A DNA stretch of 64,000 nt from CBDCYN01 sp965224205 (lineage in GTDB: Bacteria; Planctomycetota; Phycisphaerae; Phycisphaerales; Phycisphaeraceae), in the NCBI GenBank assembly GCA_965224205.1, contig CBDCYN010000004.1:1-64000 (forward strand). Direction: 5' to 3'. Position numbers and translations under genes: made by a program. Numbering within the stretch: the stretch's first letter is position 1; each line of letters begins with the position of its first letter. Under the pieces are notes generated by a model, which searched no databases, was not told the origin of the DNA, and saw only the letters and a program-made list of their open reading frames with translations. Shown here one piece after another: positions 34,935-43,188 of this stretch.

Positions 34935-36692
34935 ATGATTGAGCCTACCGCAGAACCGGTCTTGGATATTAAATCCCTCAAGGGAAGAAAGATCGGTCGT
35001 ATCCTCACGAAGATGGGGAAGGTCACCCGTGAGCAGGTCCATGAAGCCTTACAATTACAATCCCAACGCAGGCTCCCGTTGGGACAGCTGCTGATCGAGC
35101 TTGGTTACGTCATTCAAGAAGACGTCAACACGGCGCTGGCTGCGCAGGCGGGGATGGCGGTCATCGATCTTGAACGTATGAATATAACCGAGTCGATCAC
35201 ACAGATCCTCCCCGCTGAGACCGCCAACGCTTATCAGGTCCTGCCCCTGCAATACGACGCCCCATCGAACACGCTCACGGTCGCCCTCAAGACCCCCGAC
35301 AACTTCCGCGCCGTAGACGACCTGCGCCTGCTGATGGGCTACAACGTCAAACCCGTCGTCGCCGACCCCGTCCAGGTCGAAAAGCTGCTCGACCGTTTCT
35401 ATGGCGACAACGATGAATCCCTAAGCACCCTCATCGGCGACCTCGACGACGACACCCGCTTTGAAGAGCTCAAGGATAGCGACGCGTCAATCGACCTCGA
35501 AACACTCATCCAGGCCGCCGAATCCAACAAGGTCAAACGGCTCTTGAACCTGGTCCTGATGCAGGCGATCAAGGACAAGGCCTCGGACATCCACTTCGAA
35601 CCGTTTGAAGACGAGTTCAAGATGCGTTACCGCATCGACGGGGTCCTTTATGAGATGATCCCCCCCCCCAAGCACCTGGCCCTGCCGATCGTCAGCCGCA
35701 TCAAGGTGATGGCCAGCCTCAACATCGCTGAGCGCCGCCTGCCCCAGGACGGCCGGATCGAGCTGATGGTCAACGGCAACCCGGTCGACCTGCGTGTTTC
35801 GGTCCTGCCGACCATCTACGGCGAATCGGTCGTGATGCGTGTGCTCGACCGCACCAACGTCTCGCTGGACCTCGACAAGGTCGGCCTGCGGTCAGACGAC
35901 CTGGACGTCTTCCGCCAGCTAGCCGGCAAGCCCAACGGCATCGTGATCGTCACCGGCCCCACCGGCTCGGGCAAGACCACCACGCTCTATTCAGCCTTGA
36001 ACGAGCTCAACGAACCCACGGTCAAGGTGCTCACCATCGAGGACCCGGTTGAATACGACATCGACGGCCTGGTCCAGGTCCAGGTCAACAGCGACGTGGG
36101 CCTCAGCTTCGCCGCGGCGTTGCGCAGTTTCCTGCGGCAGGACCCCGACATCATCCTCGTGGGCGAAACCCGCGACCTCGAAACCGCTGAGATCGCGGTC
36201 CAGGCCTCCCTCACGGGGCACCTGGTGTTTACCACGCTCCACACCAACGACGCGCCCAGCTCGGTGGCCCGGTTGCTGGACCTGGGGCTCGAGACGTTCC
36301 TGATCACCGCCACGCTCGAGGGTATCGTCGCCCAGCGGCTGGTCCGTAAGATCTGCCCCAAGTGTAAAGAACCGTTCGAGCCCGACGAGCAACAGCTCAT
36401 GGAGCTGCAGCTGACCCCCGAAGACCTCGGCGGCAAGCAGATCTACCGCGGCCGCGGCTGTGATTTCTGCCACCACAGCGGGTACAAGGGGCGGATGGCG
36501 ATCTTCGAGATCATGGTCCTCGACGATGAGCTGCGTGAACTGATTATGAAAAGTGTATCGACCCAGGTCCTGCGCAACGAAGCCCGTAAGAGGGGTATGA
36601 GAACGCTGCGTGAAAGCGGCCTGTTAGCTATTTTTGACGGCCTGACCACCATCGATGAGGTCGTCCGTGAGACGATGACCGAGGACGCGTAA
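34935..36692 (+). CDS. type II secretion / type IV pilus assembly ATPase (GspE/PilB), copy 2
   Basis: A second assembly ATPase of 585 residues. The N-terminal domain (GRKIGRILTKMGKVTREQ, LGQLLIELGYVIQEDV) leads into the core with Walker A GPTGSGKT at 341-348, the Asp box TIEDPVEYDIDG, Walker B IILVGETRDLETAEIAV (Glu-Thr where most have Glu-Ile) and GHLVFTTLHTNDAPSS. The zinc segment has CPKC and CDFC. It lies closest to the platform gene at 37020 and so is the better candidate for the main motor of the pseudopilin set downstream. There is no strong ribosome binding site before the ATG. Confidence 0.93.
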   Translation: MIEPTAEPVLDIKSLKGRKIGRILTKMGKVTREQVHEALQLQSQRRLPLGQLLIELGYVIQEDVNTALAAQAGMAVIDLERMNITESITQILPAETANAYQVLPLQYDAPSNTLTVALKTPDNFRAVDDLRLLMGYNVKPVVADPVQVEKLLDRFYGDNDESLSTLIGDLDDDTRFEELKDSDASIDLETLIQAAESNKVKRLLNLVLMQAIKDKASDIHFEPFEDEFKMRYRIDGVLYEMIPPPKHLALPIVSRIKVMASLNIAERRLPQDGRIELMVNGNPVDLRVSVLPTIYGESVVMRVLDRTNVSLDLDKVGLRSDDLDVFRQLAGKPNGIVIVTGPTGSGKTTTLYSALNELNEPTVKVLTIEDPVEYDIDGLVQVQVNSDVGLSFAAALRSFLRQDPDIILVGETRDLETAEIAVQASLTGHLVFTTLHTNDAPSSVARLLDLGLETFLITATLEGIVAQRLVRKICPKCKEPFEPDEQQLMELQLTPEDLGGKQIYRGRGCDFCHHSGYKGRMAIFEIMVLDDELRELIMKSVSTQVLRNEARKRGMRTLRESGLLAIFDGLTTIDEVVRETMTEDA

Positions 36693-36731
36693 CGCCTCAC
36701 GCCGGATCCCGGATCAACGGGTGTTGCCCCC

Positions 36732-36828
36732 TCCCGGGTGAAATACGGCTGAGTTCGTGTACGCGGCAAAGAAAGAGTCGGGGGCCACGACCTGCTCGGC
36801 GCGGCAATTGGATGCGCGATGCGTCGAT
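36732..36828 (+). repeat. copy 4 (most diverged) of the ~105-bp dispersed repeat
   Basis: Between the second ATPase and the platform gene. Retained landmarks are CCCGGGTGAAATACGG, GTGTACGCGGCAAAG, TCGGGGGCCA, CTCGGCGCGGCAATTGGAT and GCGCGATGCGTCGAT. It is the same family as 32770 and 43051 but with many substitutions. Confidence 0.55.
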
Positions 36829-37019
36829 GATGGATGCGTTGGAAAATTTTCGGGGCCAAGAACGTGACAGCATGGGGTGACACGGTGTGTGAAGATGCGA
36901 GGTGTAGATATAATAGCTTGCAGGTGCTGACCGGTCCGGGGGCCGCCTAACCAGGGCTGTAGGACGGATGGGGCCAAACCCACCAGCACCCGCAGGCGTA
37001 AAGATATACGGAGAAGATT

Positions 37020-38321
37020 ATGCCTACCTTCGTTTACGAAGCGCTGAATGAAGCAGGTCAACCCCACAAGGGTGAGATCACCGCTTCCAACCGCGAGGAA
37101 GCCCGAGCGCGGATCCGTTCCAAGGGCTTCTTCCCCACGTCGGTCCGCGAGCGCAAGACTCGCAAGGCCCGTCGCGACGACACCGCAGCCCAGACGCTAG
37201 GCAGCGCCCCCCCCACCAAGAAGTGGGCCGACATCTCGCTGTCCTTCGGCGGGGTCAGCACCAAGGCCCTGACCGCCACGACCCGGCAGCTGTCGACGCT
37301 CCAGGACGCGGGCCTGCCGATCCTGCGGTCGCTGGCGGTCCTCGAGCAGCAGCAGAAGACCGGGCGGCTCAAAGGCATCCTCAAAGACGTCCACGACGAC
37401 GTGTCCGGAGGCTCGTCCCTGTCCGACGCGATGGCCAAGCACCCCAAGGCGTTCGACAAGCTCTACACCAAGATGATCGCCGCCGGCGAGGTCGGCGGCG
37501 TGCTCGACCAGATCCTCAACCGGCTGGCCGACTTCATGGAAAAATCGGCCCGGCTCAAGCGGCGGATCATCGGGGCGATGATCTACCCGGCCGTGGTCCT
37601 GTCGGTGGCCAGCATTATCCTCCTGGGGATCATGATCTTTATCGTCCCCACCTTCGAGAAGATCTTCAACGACTTCGACGCCAAGCTCCCGGACCTGACC
37701 ATTAAATTAATCAGTGGCAGCAAGTGGCTAGGCGGGATGTCGCACCCGGACCAGGCGGTCCCCGGGGTGGTGTACGTCGCCCTGTCGCCGGTGGTCTTGT
37801 TTTTTGGGCTCAAGCTAGCGAGGAAGACCACCCTAGGCCGACGCGTCCTCGACCAGATCATCTTGATGCTGCCTGTTGTCGGCAACCTGGTGTCCAAGAG
37901 CACGATCGCGCGTTTCTGCCGCACCCTGGGCACGCTGATCAACGCGGGCGTGCCGATCCTCGACGCGATCCTGATCACGCGCGACACCACCAACAACTTC
38001 GTGTACCAGGACGCCCTGCAAAAGATCCACGACTCGGTCCGCCAGGGCGATACCTTCGTCGAGCCCCTGCGCAAGACGAGGGTCTGTGACGCGATCGTGT
38101 CCAACATGATCGACGTGGGCGAGGAGACCGGTGAGCTCGATAAGATGCTCCTGAAAGTCGCCGACAACTACGACGAAGAAGTCGACACACTGGTCAACAG
38201 CCTCGTGTCGCTGCTCGAGCCGCTGATGGTGGTCTTCCTGGGCGGCTCGGTCGGTTTTATTGTCGTGGCCCTGTTCCTGCCGCTGGTATCGCTGATCCAG
38301 TCGGTCCAAGGCGCGGGGTGA
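37020..38321 (+). CDS. type II secretion / type IV pilus inner-membrane platform protein (GspF/PilC)
   Basis: A 433-residue polytopic membrane protein that anchors the assembly ATPase and feeds pilin subunits from the membrane. It opens with FVYEALNEAGQPHKGEI and contains two GspF domains, each with the repeat signature (TRQLSTLQDAGLPILRSL and CRTLGTLINAGVPILDAI, plus AGEVGGVLDQIL and VGEETGELDKML). Membrane segments lie near residues 190-220, 245-265 and 400-425. GGAGAAG is about 4 nt before the ATG. It stands between the second ATPase and the pseudopilin genes, in the order usual for gspE-gspF-gspG. Confidence 0.93.
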   Translation: MPTFVYEALNEAGQPHKGEITASNREEARARIRSKGFFPTSVRERKTRKARRDDTAAQTLGSAPPTKKWADISLSFGGVSTKALTATTRQLSTLQDAGLPILRSLAVLEQQQKTGRLKGILKDVHDDVSGGSSLSDAMAKHPKAFDKLYTKMIAAGEVGGVLDQILNRLADFMEKSARLKRRIIGAMIYPAVVLSVASIILLGIMIFIVPTFEKIFNDFDAKLPDLTIKLISGSKWLGGMSHPDQAVPGVVYVALSPVVLFFGLKLARKTTLGRRVLDQIILMLPVVGNLVSKSTIARFCRTLGTLINAGVPILDAILITRDTTNNFVYQDALQKIHDSVRQGDTFVEPLRKTRVCDAIVSNMIDVGEETGELDKMLLKVADNYDEEVDTLVNSLVSLLEPLMVVFLGGSVGFIVVALFLPLVSLIQSVQGAG

Positions 38322-38464
38322 CCGCTACAACCTAGGGTGGAGGAGAAACCGCCCCCCAGGGGAGAAGAGGGTCGTCGTGGCCGCGTATCAACGCCGCACG
38401 CACGCCGTGGCGACCAAGACAGATCGATAGATAGGTAGATAGTCCTTGGGGTATTGGTAGCATC

Positions 38465-39052
38465 ATGAATGCTTTAAGCCCAACGCGTCTTGTTTCCCCG
38501 TGCCCGCTGCACGTCGGGCCTGTCGCAGAGGCCGGGCACCGACCGCCACGGCAGCGGGCCATGGGGTTGTGCTTGATCGAACTGCTTTTAAGCGTATCGG
38601 TCGTCGCGATGTTCTTTGGAGGGGTCGTGTGGCTAAGCGACCTGCTGCGTGCCCGCACCGCGGATCAACAGACGCGCTCGACCCTGCTGACCCTGCGTTC
38701 GGCCCTCGACACGTATCACCGCCGCCACGACGCCTGGCCGCCGGGGCCCACGCCCGCCGCGATCGATGCGCTGCTGGCCGAGCCCGTCACCGCCGCGATG
38801 GTCCGCAGCCTGCCGTTGACCCGCCAAGCAAGCGGCTCACAGATCCGCGACGGCTATGGCTACCCGTTGCGGTATCACACCCAGGCCCCCAGCCGCACCC
38901 GCCAAGCCGATTTCGCCTCACCCGGGCCCGATGGCCGGTTCGGCGACCCGCTATCGGCTCAGCACCGCGCGAGGCTGGCCGCCGCGGACGACACCGCCAG
39001 CGGTGACCTCAAAACCGCTTTACCCGAAGGACCACCAGCTGTATCGCCATGA
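38465..39052 (+). CDS. GspG-like pseudopilin
   Basis: A 195-residue prepilin-like protein. A long leader of about 33 residues ends at the type III signal site AMG-LCLIELLLSVSVVAMFF, with Glu at position +5 and a hydrophobic helix. The C-terminal part has the major-pseudopilin pattern GYGYPLRYHTQ followed by DFASPGPDGRFGDP, like the calcium-loop end of GspG. It would be cut by a prepilin peptidase (not in the window) and inserted in the inner membrane. Its stop overlaps the next start (ATGA), showing translational coupling. Confidence 0.8.
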   Translation: MNALSPTRLVSPCPLHVGPVAEAGHRPPRQRAMGLCLIELLLSVSVVAMFFGGVVWLSDLLRARTADQQTRSTLLTLRSALDTYHRRHDAWPPGPTPAAIDALLAEPVTAAMVRSLPLTRQASGSQIRDGYGYPLRYHTQAPSRTRQADFASPGPDGRFGDPLSAQHRARLAAADDTASGDLKTALPEGPPAVSP

Positions 39053-39648
39053 AGACAAGACCGCCACAACCCGTCGCCCCACACCCGGAACTCCGGCGTT
39101 ATCCGGGCCGCCACACGTCCAGTCGGGCGGCCGGGGGGTTCGGGCTCATCGAGCTGCTGGTGGTCATCGGGATCATCGTGGTGTTCATGGGCGTGCTGAT
39201 CAACCTTGCGGTGATCAGCTCGGGTGCAGACCAGCAAACGAAAGTCATCCTCGCAGCGATGGGCGCGATTGCTAAGGAGTATCAGCTCCAGACGTCGCAG
39301 TCCGTTACGTTCACGAGTTCTGTTCCCCAGCAGGACGGGAAAGACTCGATTGAGCAGTTCGTCGAAGCCGCTGAGCAGCTACCCGTCACCCGCAAGATGC
39401 TTCACACGCTAGGGGAAGAGATCTATGTCGATACCGACGGGAATGATAAGAGAGAAGTCCTCGACGGCTGGGGCCGGCCCCTGCAGTACCGTTCATCGAA
39501 TACGATAGCCGACGACGACACGATCGTGCCGTACGACCGCCCGTTCTTCGCTTCCAGCGGTAGAGACGGGAAGTGGGGCACGTTCACCAGCTTGACCCAG
39601 GGCACACCGGAAATCAAGGACAACCTATACAGCTTCAACATCGAATAA
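39049..39648 (+). CDS. GspG-like major pseudopilin
   Basis: A 199-residue pseudopilin. A ~30-residue basic leader precedes the processing site AGG-FGLIELLVVIGIIVVFMGVL with Glu at +5. The C-terminal region has the GspG hallmark GWGRPLQYRSS and FFASSGRDGKWGTF. It overlaps the preceding gene by four bases and is six bases from the next, so these genes are one operon. With the gene before it, the cluster holds two G-like subunits; which one is the major subunit cannot be told. Confidence 0.82.
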   Translation: MKTRPPQPVAPHPELRRYPGRHTSSRAAGGFGLIELLVVIGIIVVFMGVLINLAVISSGADQQTKVILAAMGAIAKEYQLQTSQSVTFTSSVPQQDGKDSIEQFVEAAEQLPVTRKMLHTLGEEIYVDTDGNDKREVLDGWGRPLQYRSSNTIADDDTIVPYDRPFFASSGRDGKWGTFTSLTQGTPEIKDNLYSFNIE

Positions 39649-39653
39649 CCCCT

Positions 39654-40529
39654 ATGACACCCCGGCTAAGGCAACCCGATACCCACCGATCCGGCTTCAC
39701 CATCCCGGAGCTGGTGGTCGCGGTCTTGATCGCGGGGATCATCCTCAGCGTCACCCTTAACGGGGTCCAGTCCCTGGTCCGCGACACCCGGGTCCAGGTC
39801 GGGTACAACACCGTCGCCTCAGCTGTCCTCGCGGCACGGACCTACGCGCTCAACAGCGACCAGGCCGACCTGGGCAGCATCGACCCACCACCCGTCCCTG
39901 ATGCGGATTACAGCGGCGCCGCGGCGTTGTTTACCCCCGCTGGGGAGATCCGGCTGGTGGAGAATGATCAGCGGGCTGAAGACGGCAATTCAGACCCTCT
40001 AGAACCGACCTGTAATGGCTACGCGGATATCCCCAACGTCGAGTACATCAAGCTGCCCAAAGGCGTGGGGGTAGTGGGGATCGCGCGTGAGGGCATCGGT
40101 GACCCGACTTTCCACCCCCCCCCATTCGCGATCCGGTTTGATGAAAACGGTCAACTGATTGCTGGCGAGACTGGCGGCGCTAGCGAGTCACGCGTCGTGA
40201 TCTACGACGGGAACTACAACAACATCTACGCGAAGTCGCTATCGGCGAACCGCCCCTCGAACTATGACCCCGATCCCTGGGACCCCCAAAGCCCGCAGTG
40301 GGATCCAAACCACTGGGATACGTCGGTGGATCGATACGAGCTTGATTTTGAACGGATCGAAGCGGTCATCGGCGTGATCGTCTATTCCAAGGTTGATTTT
40401 ACGGATGAAGGCGGGGATTGGCCCGGCACGGCCCCTGCGGGTTTTTCGTCTATAGAAGATTGGCTAGCTGAACACGGAGAAGTGATGTTATTTAGCCGCT
40501 ACAGCGGCAAAGTTTTACGGGAGCGTTGA
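39654..40529 (+). CDS. GspH-like minor pseudopilin
   Basis: A 291-residue prepilin-like protein. A short leader (about 14 residues) precedes RSG-FTIPELVVAVLIAGIILSV, matching the GspH/FimT style FTxxELvvaxxIxgI. The rest is a predicted beta-rich C-terminal domain (FAIRFDENGQLIAG, RYELDFERIEAVIGVIVYSK) that carries an Asp/Pro/Trp-rich insertion (DPDPWDPQSPQWDPNHWD). It is longer than typical GspH (about 170 residues). The ATG at 39654 is chosen over upstream in-frame Met codons, which would lie within the previous gene. Confidence 0.8.
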   Translation: MTPRLRQPDTHRSGFTIPELVVAVLIAGIILSVTLNGVQSLVRDTRVQVGYNTVASAVLAARTYALNSDQADLGSIDPPPVPDADYSGAAALFTPAGEIRLVENDQRAEDGNSDPLEPTCNGYADIPNVEYIKLPKGVGVVGIAREGIGDPTFHPPPFAIRFDENGQLIAGETGGASESRVVIYDGNYNNIYAKSLSANRPSNYDPDPWDPQSPQWDPNHWDTSVDRYELDFERIEAVIGVIVYSKVDFTDEGGDWPGTAPAGFSSIEDWLAEHGEVMLFSRYSGKVLRER

Positions 40530-40531
40530 TC

Positions 40532-41425
40532 ATGAAAACAGACCCACACCTTACCGTTTCATTCAATTCCACCCCCAACCGCCGCGGGTTCTCGCTGATG
40601 GAGGTGCTGCTGGCCATGGCGATCTTCGGCGTCGGGTTCGCGGCGATCGCGGCGGTCTTCCCGGTCGCCACGGTGATGCAGAAGCAGGCGTACGAAGACA
40701 CGCTAAGCCGCCAAGCCGTGCCCGGGATCACCGCGATGGTCCAGGCCCGGCCGTACCAGGTCACCGACCTCGATAATACGAACTTTAAATTTCCCTCGGG
40801 GACGGGCTTGGCGTCTCCGATGGGCATGGAGGACGAATCCGACTATTCCCAGATCGATGCGAACAGTGACGGCTACCCCGATAGCAATGATCTATGGGAC
40901 CACTTCCCGCTGGCCGACCGCAGCTTCCCGTCCCATGTCGGTTGGGAACAGCGCCACATCTACTGGGTCCCCTTAGCCCGCCGCACCACGGCCACGGCCA
41001 CCGAACCCAACGAGTGGGAGGTGTATGTGTTTATCCTCAGCAGTCAAGGCTACGGCGATTATTCGCAAGCCAAAACAGAAACCATCTGGGCCAACCGTGG
41101 GGACCCGCCGTCCGTGCCCGGGGTGGCGAAGATCACCGCGGTGACCGTGACGGGCGGCGATCGGTTTGAGTTCGACAACCAACTATGGAGCCAAACCCCA
41201 GCCAACGTCGCAGATCAGATCCGCCCCGGGGACCAGGTGATCGATAGCAACGGGCAGATCTACACCGTCCGCGGCGCCGACCCCGATGGCATCCAAGTCG
41301 ACCGTGACATTGAGAGTATCCCCGCGGCTCCCACAGAACTGTGGTACGGCCGCCCGCCCGGCCCCGACCGGCCCAGCCCGACGCTGCAGATCATCGGCCC
41401 GATCTACGGGGGGGTGACGTCCTAA
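40532..41425 (+). CDS. GspI-like minor pseudopilin
   Basis: A 297-residue prepilin-like protein. The processing site is NRRG-FSLMEVLLAMAIFGVGFAAIAA, typical of GspI/PilV proteins (FSLxEVLxAxAIxxxG). The ATG at 40532 follows GGGAG; an in-frame TTG two codons earlier is less likely. The soluble part is larger than usual for GspI (about 120 residues) and includes WEVYVFILSSQGYGDYS and a beta-rich end (PGDQVIDSNGQIYTVRG). It lies two bases after the H-like gene's stop. Confidence 0.8.
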   Translation: MKTDPHLTVSFNSTPNRRGFSLMEVLLAMAIFGVGFAAIAAVFPVATVMQKQAYEDTLSRQAVPGITAMVQARPYQVTDLDNTNFKFPSGTGLASPMGMEDESDYSQIDANSDGYPDSNDLWDHFPLADRSFPSHVGWEQRHIYWVPLARRTTATATEPNEWEVYVFILSSQGYGDYSQAKTETIWANRGDPPSVPGVAKITAVTVTGGDRFEFDNQLWSQTPANVADQIRPGDQVIDSNGQIYTVRGADPDGIQVDRDIESIPAAPTELWYGRPPGPDRPSPTLQIIGPIYGGVTS

Positions 41426-41550
41426 CCACCGGCTGACCGACCGCCGCCTCCGGGGTCTGGGGCCTCAAGCGGGGTAGCGGGATCCGGTCCGAGGGTGAAG
41501 GCGGAGTAAAAAAGCAGCCTCGCCCTCCGCAAGCCCCAAGACGGCGACCG

Positions 41551-42894
41551 ATGCGCCCGAGTAACAATGGTGTCGTGATGTCGACCTTGATCGGTAGGCC
41601 AGGTATGACAAAGCAGAACACAACCGGTTTCACGATCCTCGAGATGCTCGTGTCGATGTCCGCGGTGATGGTGATGCTCACTGTCATCAGCTGGGTCTTC
41701 TTCGATACGACCCGATCGATCAGCGAGGGCGTGGCGATGAGCGAGGCCCTGTCGTCGAGCCGCACGATCAGCGAGCAGCTCGAACGCGACGCGAAGTTCA
41801 TGGTCGGCCCCGGCCCGTCGGGGGGATTCCTGGTCATCGTCAACCGCAGGTACACGGGGGTGCGGTTTAGATCCAGGGAAAACCCGGCCGCCACGCAAAC
41901 GCGCAACGTCCGCAGCGATCAGCTGGTGTTCTTCCGCGACACAAGCCCAGAATCTGCGGCCCGGCTTGAGCCACTCTGTCCGGGGAACACAAATTCATTT
42001 TCAAATACGACATCAGCCCGCCACGCCCGGGTCTGGTACGGGCACGGCCTGCGGACCCTGCCCGATGGTTCAGACCCCGCTGATACCGATGGTAGCGGAA
42101 CCATTGATCTAAAAGACGAACGCAACGACATCGCCACGAACTGGGTCCTGTGTCGTCAGGCGCTGATGCTGGCCAACTCCCCCTCATCGATCCACGTCAA
42201 CGGTGCCCGGTTCGATGCCACGACCGATGGCTACGGTGCGTTCAACCCCCTGCTATACATGGGCTATAGCGATGTCAGCGACGCCACGCTCGAAGATCTC
42301 ACCGGCCCTGTGGGAGACCTCACCGACCTCCAGGACGCGGTCGATAGTGCCGAGGGCCTTGTTCCACCTGACCCGGACCGTGATTATAAAGGTCAGGCGT
42401 ACCGATACGCCTTTCTTAATGATCAACGTCTTAGGGTCAATCCCACGCCGGACGATGAAACGTTCACCAGCCAGCAGATCGCGCAGATGCACCCGCTGCT
42501 GGCCGAGAACGTCAGTGATTTTATCGTCGAGTTTGCCACGGATATCGACAACGATGGCGAGGTCGACGTTAATCCACAAGGCGAGATCGCATGGTGGGGG
42601 TTGGATGCCCCGTCAGGTGTCCCCAGCACCCCCAATTGGAAGGCTGCTTATCTCGATGTGCCTTACGACCATGATGGTGATTCGTCTACACCTGGATTTT
42701 CCAAGGCAACAAACCAGCCAACGCATCAAGTGTCCCCACAAGAATATCGGTTTGTCTTCCACCACGATTTCCCCGACAACTGGCCGTACCTGATCCGTGT
42801 CCGGTACCGGGTCCACGACCCTAGCGGGAAATTCGAAGAAAATGGGGAATCCGGCAAATGGTTCGAGCAGATCTTGAGGGTCAACCGGCCTTAG
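41551..42894 (+). CDS. GspJ/PilW-like minor pseudopilin
   Basis: A prepilin-like protein of up to 447 residues. The site NTTG-FTILEMLVSMSAVMVMLTVISWVFF with Glu at +5 resembles GspJ/PilW (FTLLEMLVAxxxxxxL). ATGs at 41551, 41578 and 41605 all keep the leader; the first is given. The C-terminal part contains DFIVEFATDIDNDGEVDV, an Asp-rich segment that looks calcium-binding, and ends PYLIRVRYRVHDPSG, the usual GspJ layout but with twice the normal length. A gap of 125 nt separates it from the I-like gene. Confidence 0.8.
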   Translation: MRPSNNGVVMSTLIGRPGMTKQNTTGFTILEMLVSMSAVMVMLTVISWVFFDTTRSISEGVAMSEALSSSRTISEQLERDAKFMVGPGPSGGFLVIVNRRYTGVRFRSRENPAATQTRNVRSDQLVFFRDTSPESAARLEPLCPGNTNSFSNTTSARHARVWYGHGLRTLPDGSDPADTDGSGTIDLKDERNDIATNWVLCRQALMLANSPSSIHVNGARFDATTDGYGAFNPLLYMGYSDVSDATLEDLTGPVGDLTDLQDAVDSAEGLVPPDPDRDYKGQAYRYAFLNDQRLRVNPTPDDETFTSQQIAQMHPLLAENVSDFIVEFATDIDNDGEVDVNPQGEIAWWGLDAPSGVPSTPNWKAAYLDVPYDHDGDSSTPGFSKATNQPTHQVSPQEYRFVFHHDFPDNWPYLIRVRYRVHDPSGKFEENGESGKWFEQILRVNRP

Positions 42895-42930
42895 TGGGTG
42901 AACGTATGAATTGTACAAGGCGCCACCTTA

Positions 42931-43042
42931 GAGCGTTTCCCGATTTCGTGTACGACGTCAAGTGGTCGGGGTATTCCGAGAAACCCGCTGCCTCACGGTC
43001 GCGGCTGGCTGGGGGCGTCGTACACCATTTCGGGATACGCTC
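42931..43042. mobile_element. TA-flanked MITE (GAGCGTTTCCCGA ends)
   Basis: Terminal inverted repeats GAGCGTTTCCCGATTTCGTG and, from the other end, GAGCGTATCCCGAAATGGTG, each continuing TACGACG. TA lies directly outside both ends (42929-42930, 43043-43044). The interior holds one arm of the shared core, AAACCCGCTGCCTCACGGTC. A sister element in inverse orientation is at 63830-63925. There is no coding capacity, so a transposase in trans would be required. Confidence 0.85.
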
Positions 43043-43050
43043 TAAGAAAA

Positions 43051-43155
43051 CATACGCATCGCGTATCAAAGTACCGCCTCGAGTATGCGTTGGACACCGA
43101 AAACCTCCTGCCGCGTACATGAGTCACGCCATATTTTCATCCGGGATCGGTATAG
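43051..43155 (-). repeat. copy 3 of the ~105-bp dispersed repeat
   Basis: Read on the minus strand it gives ATACCGATCCCGGATGAAAA, GACTCATGTACGCGGCAGGA, TTTTCGGTGTCCAACGC, ATACTCGAGGCGGTA and GATACGCGATGCGTATG. It starts 7 nt from a MITE end and its other end lies about 30 nt before the GspK-like gene. Confidence 0.75.
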
Positions 43156-43188
43156 ATTATTGATAGGGGGCGGGAGAACTGGAACGTT

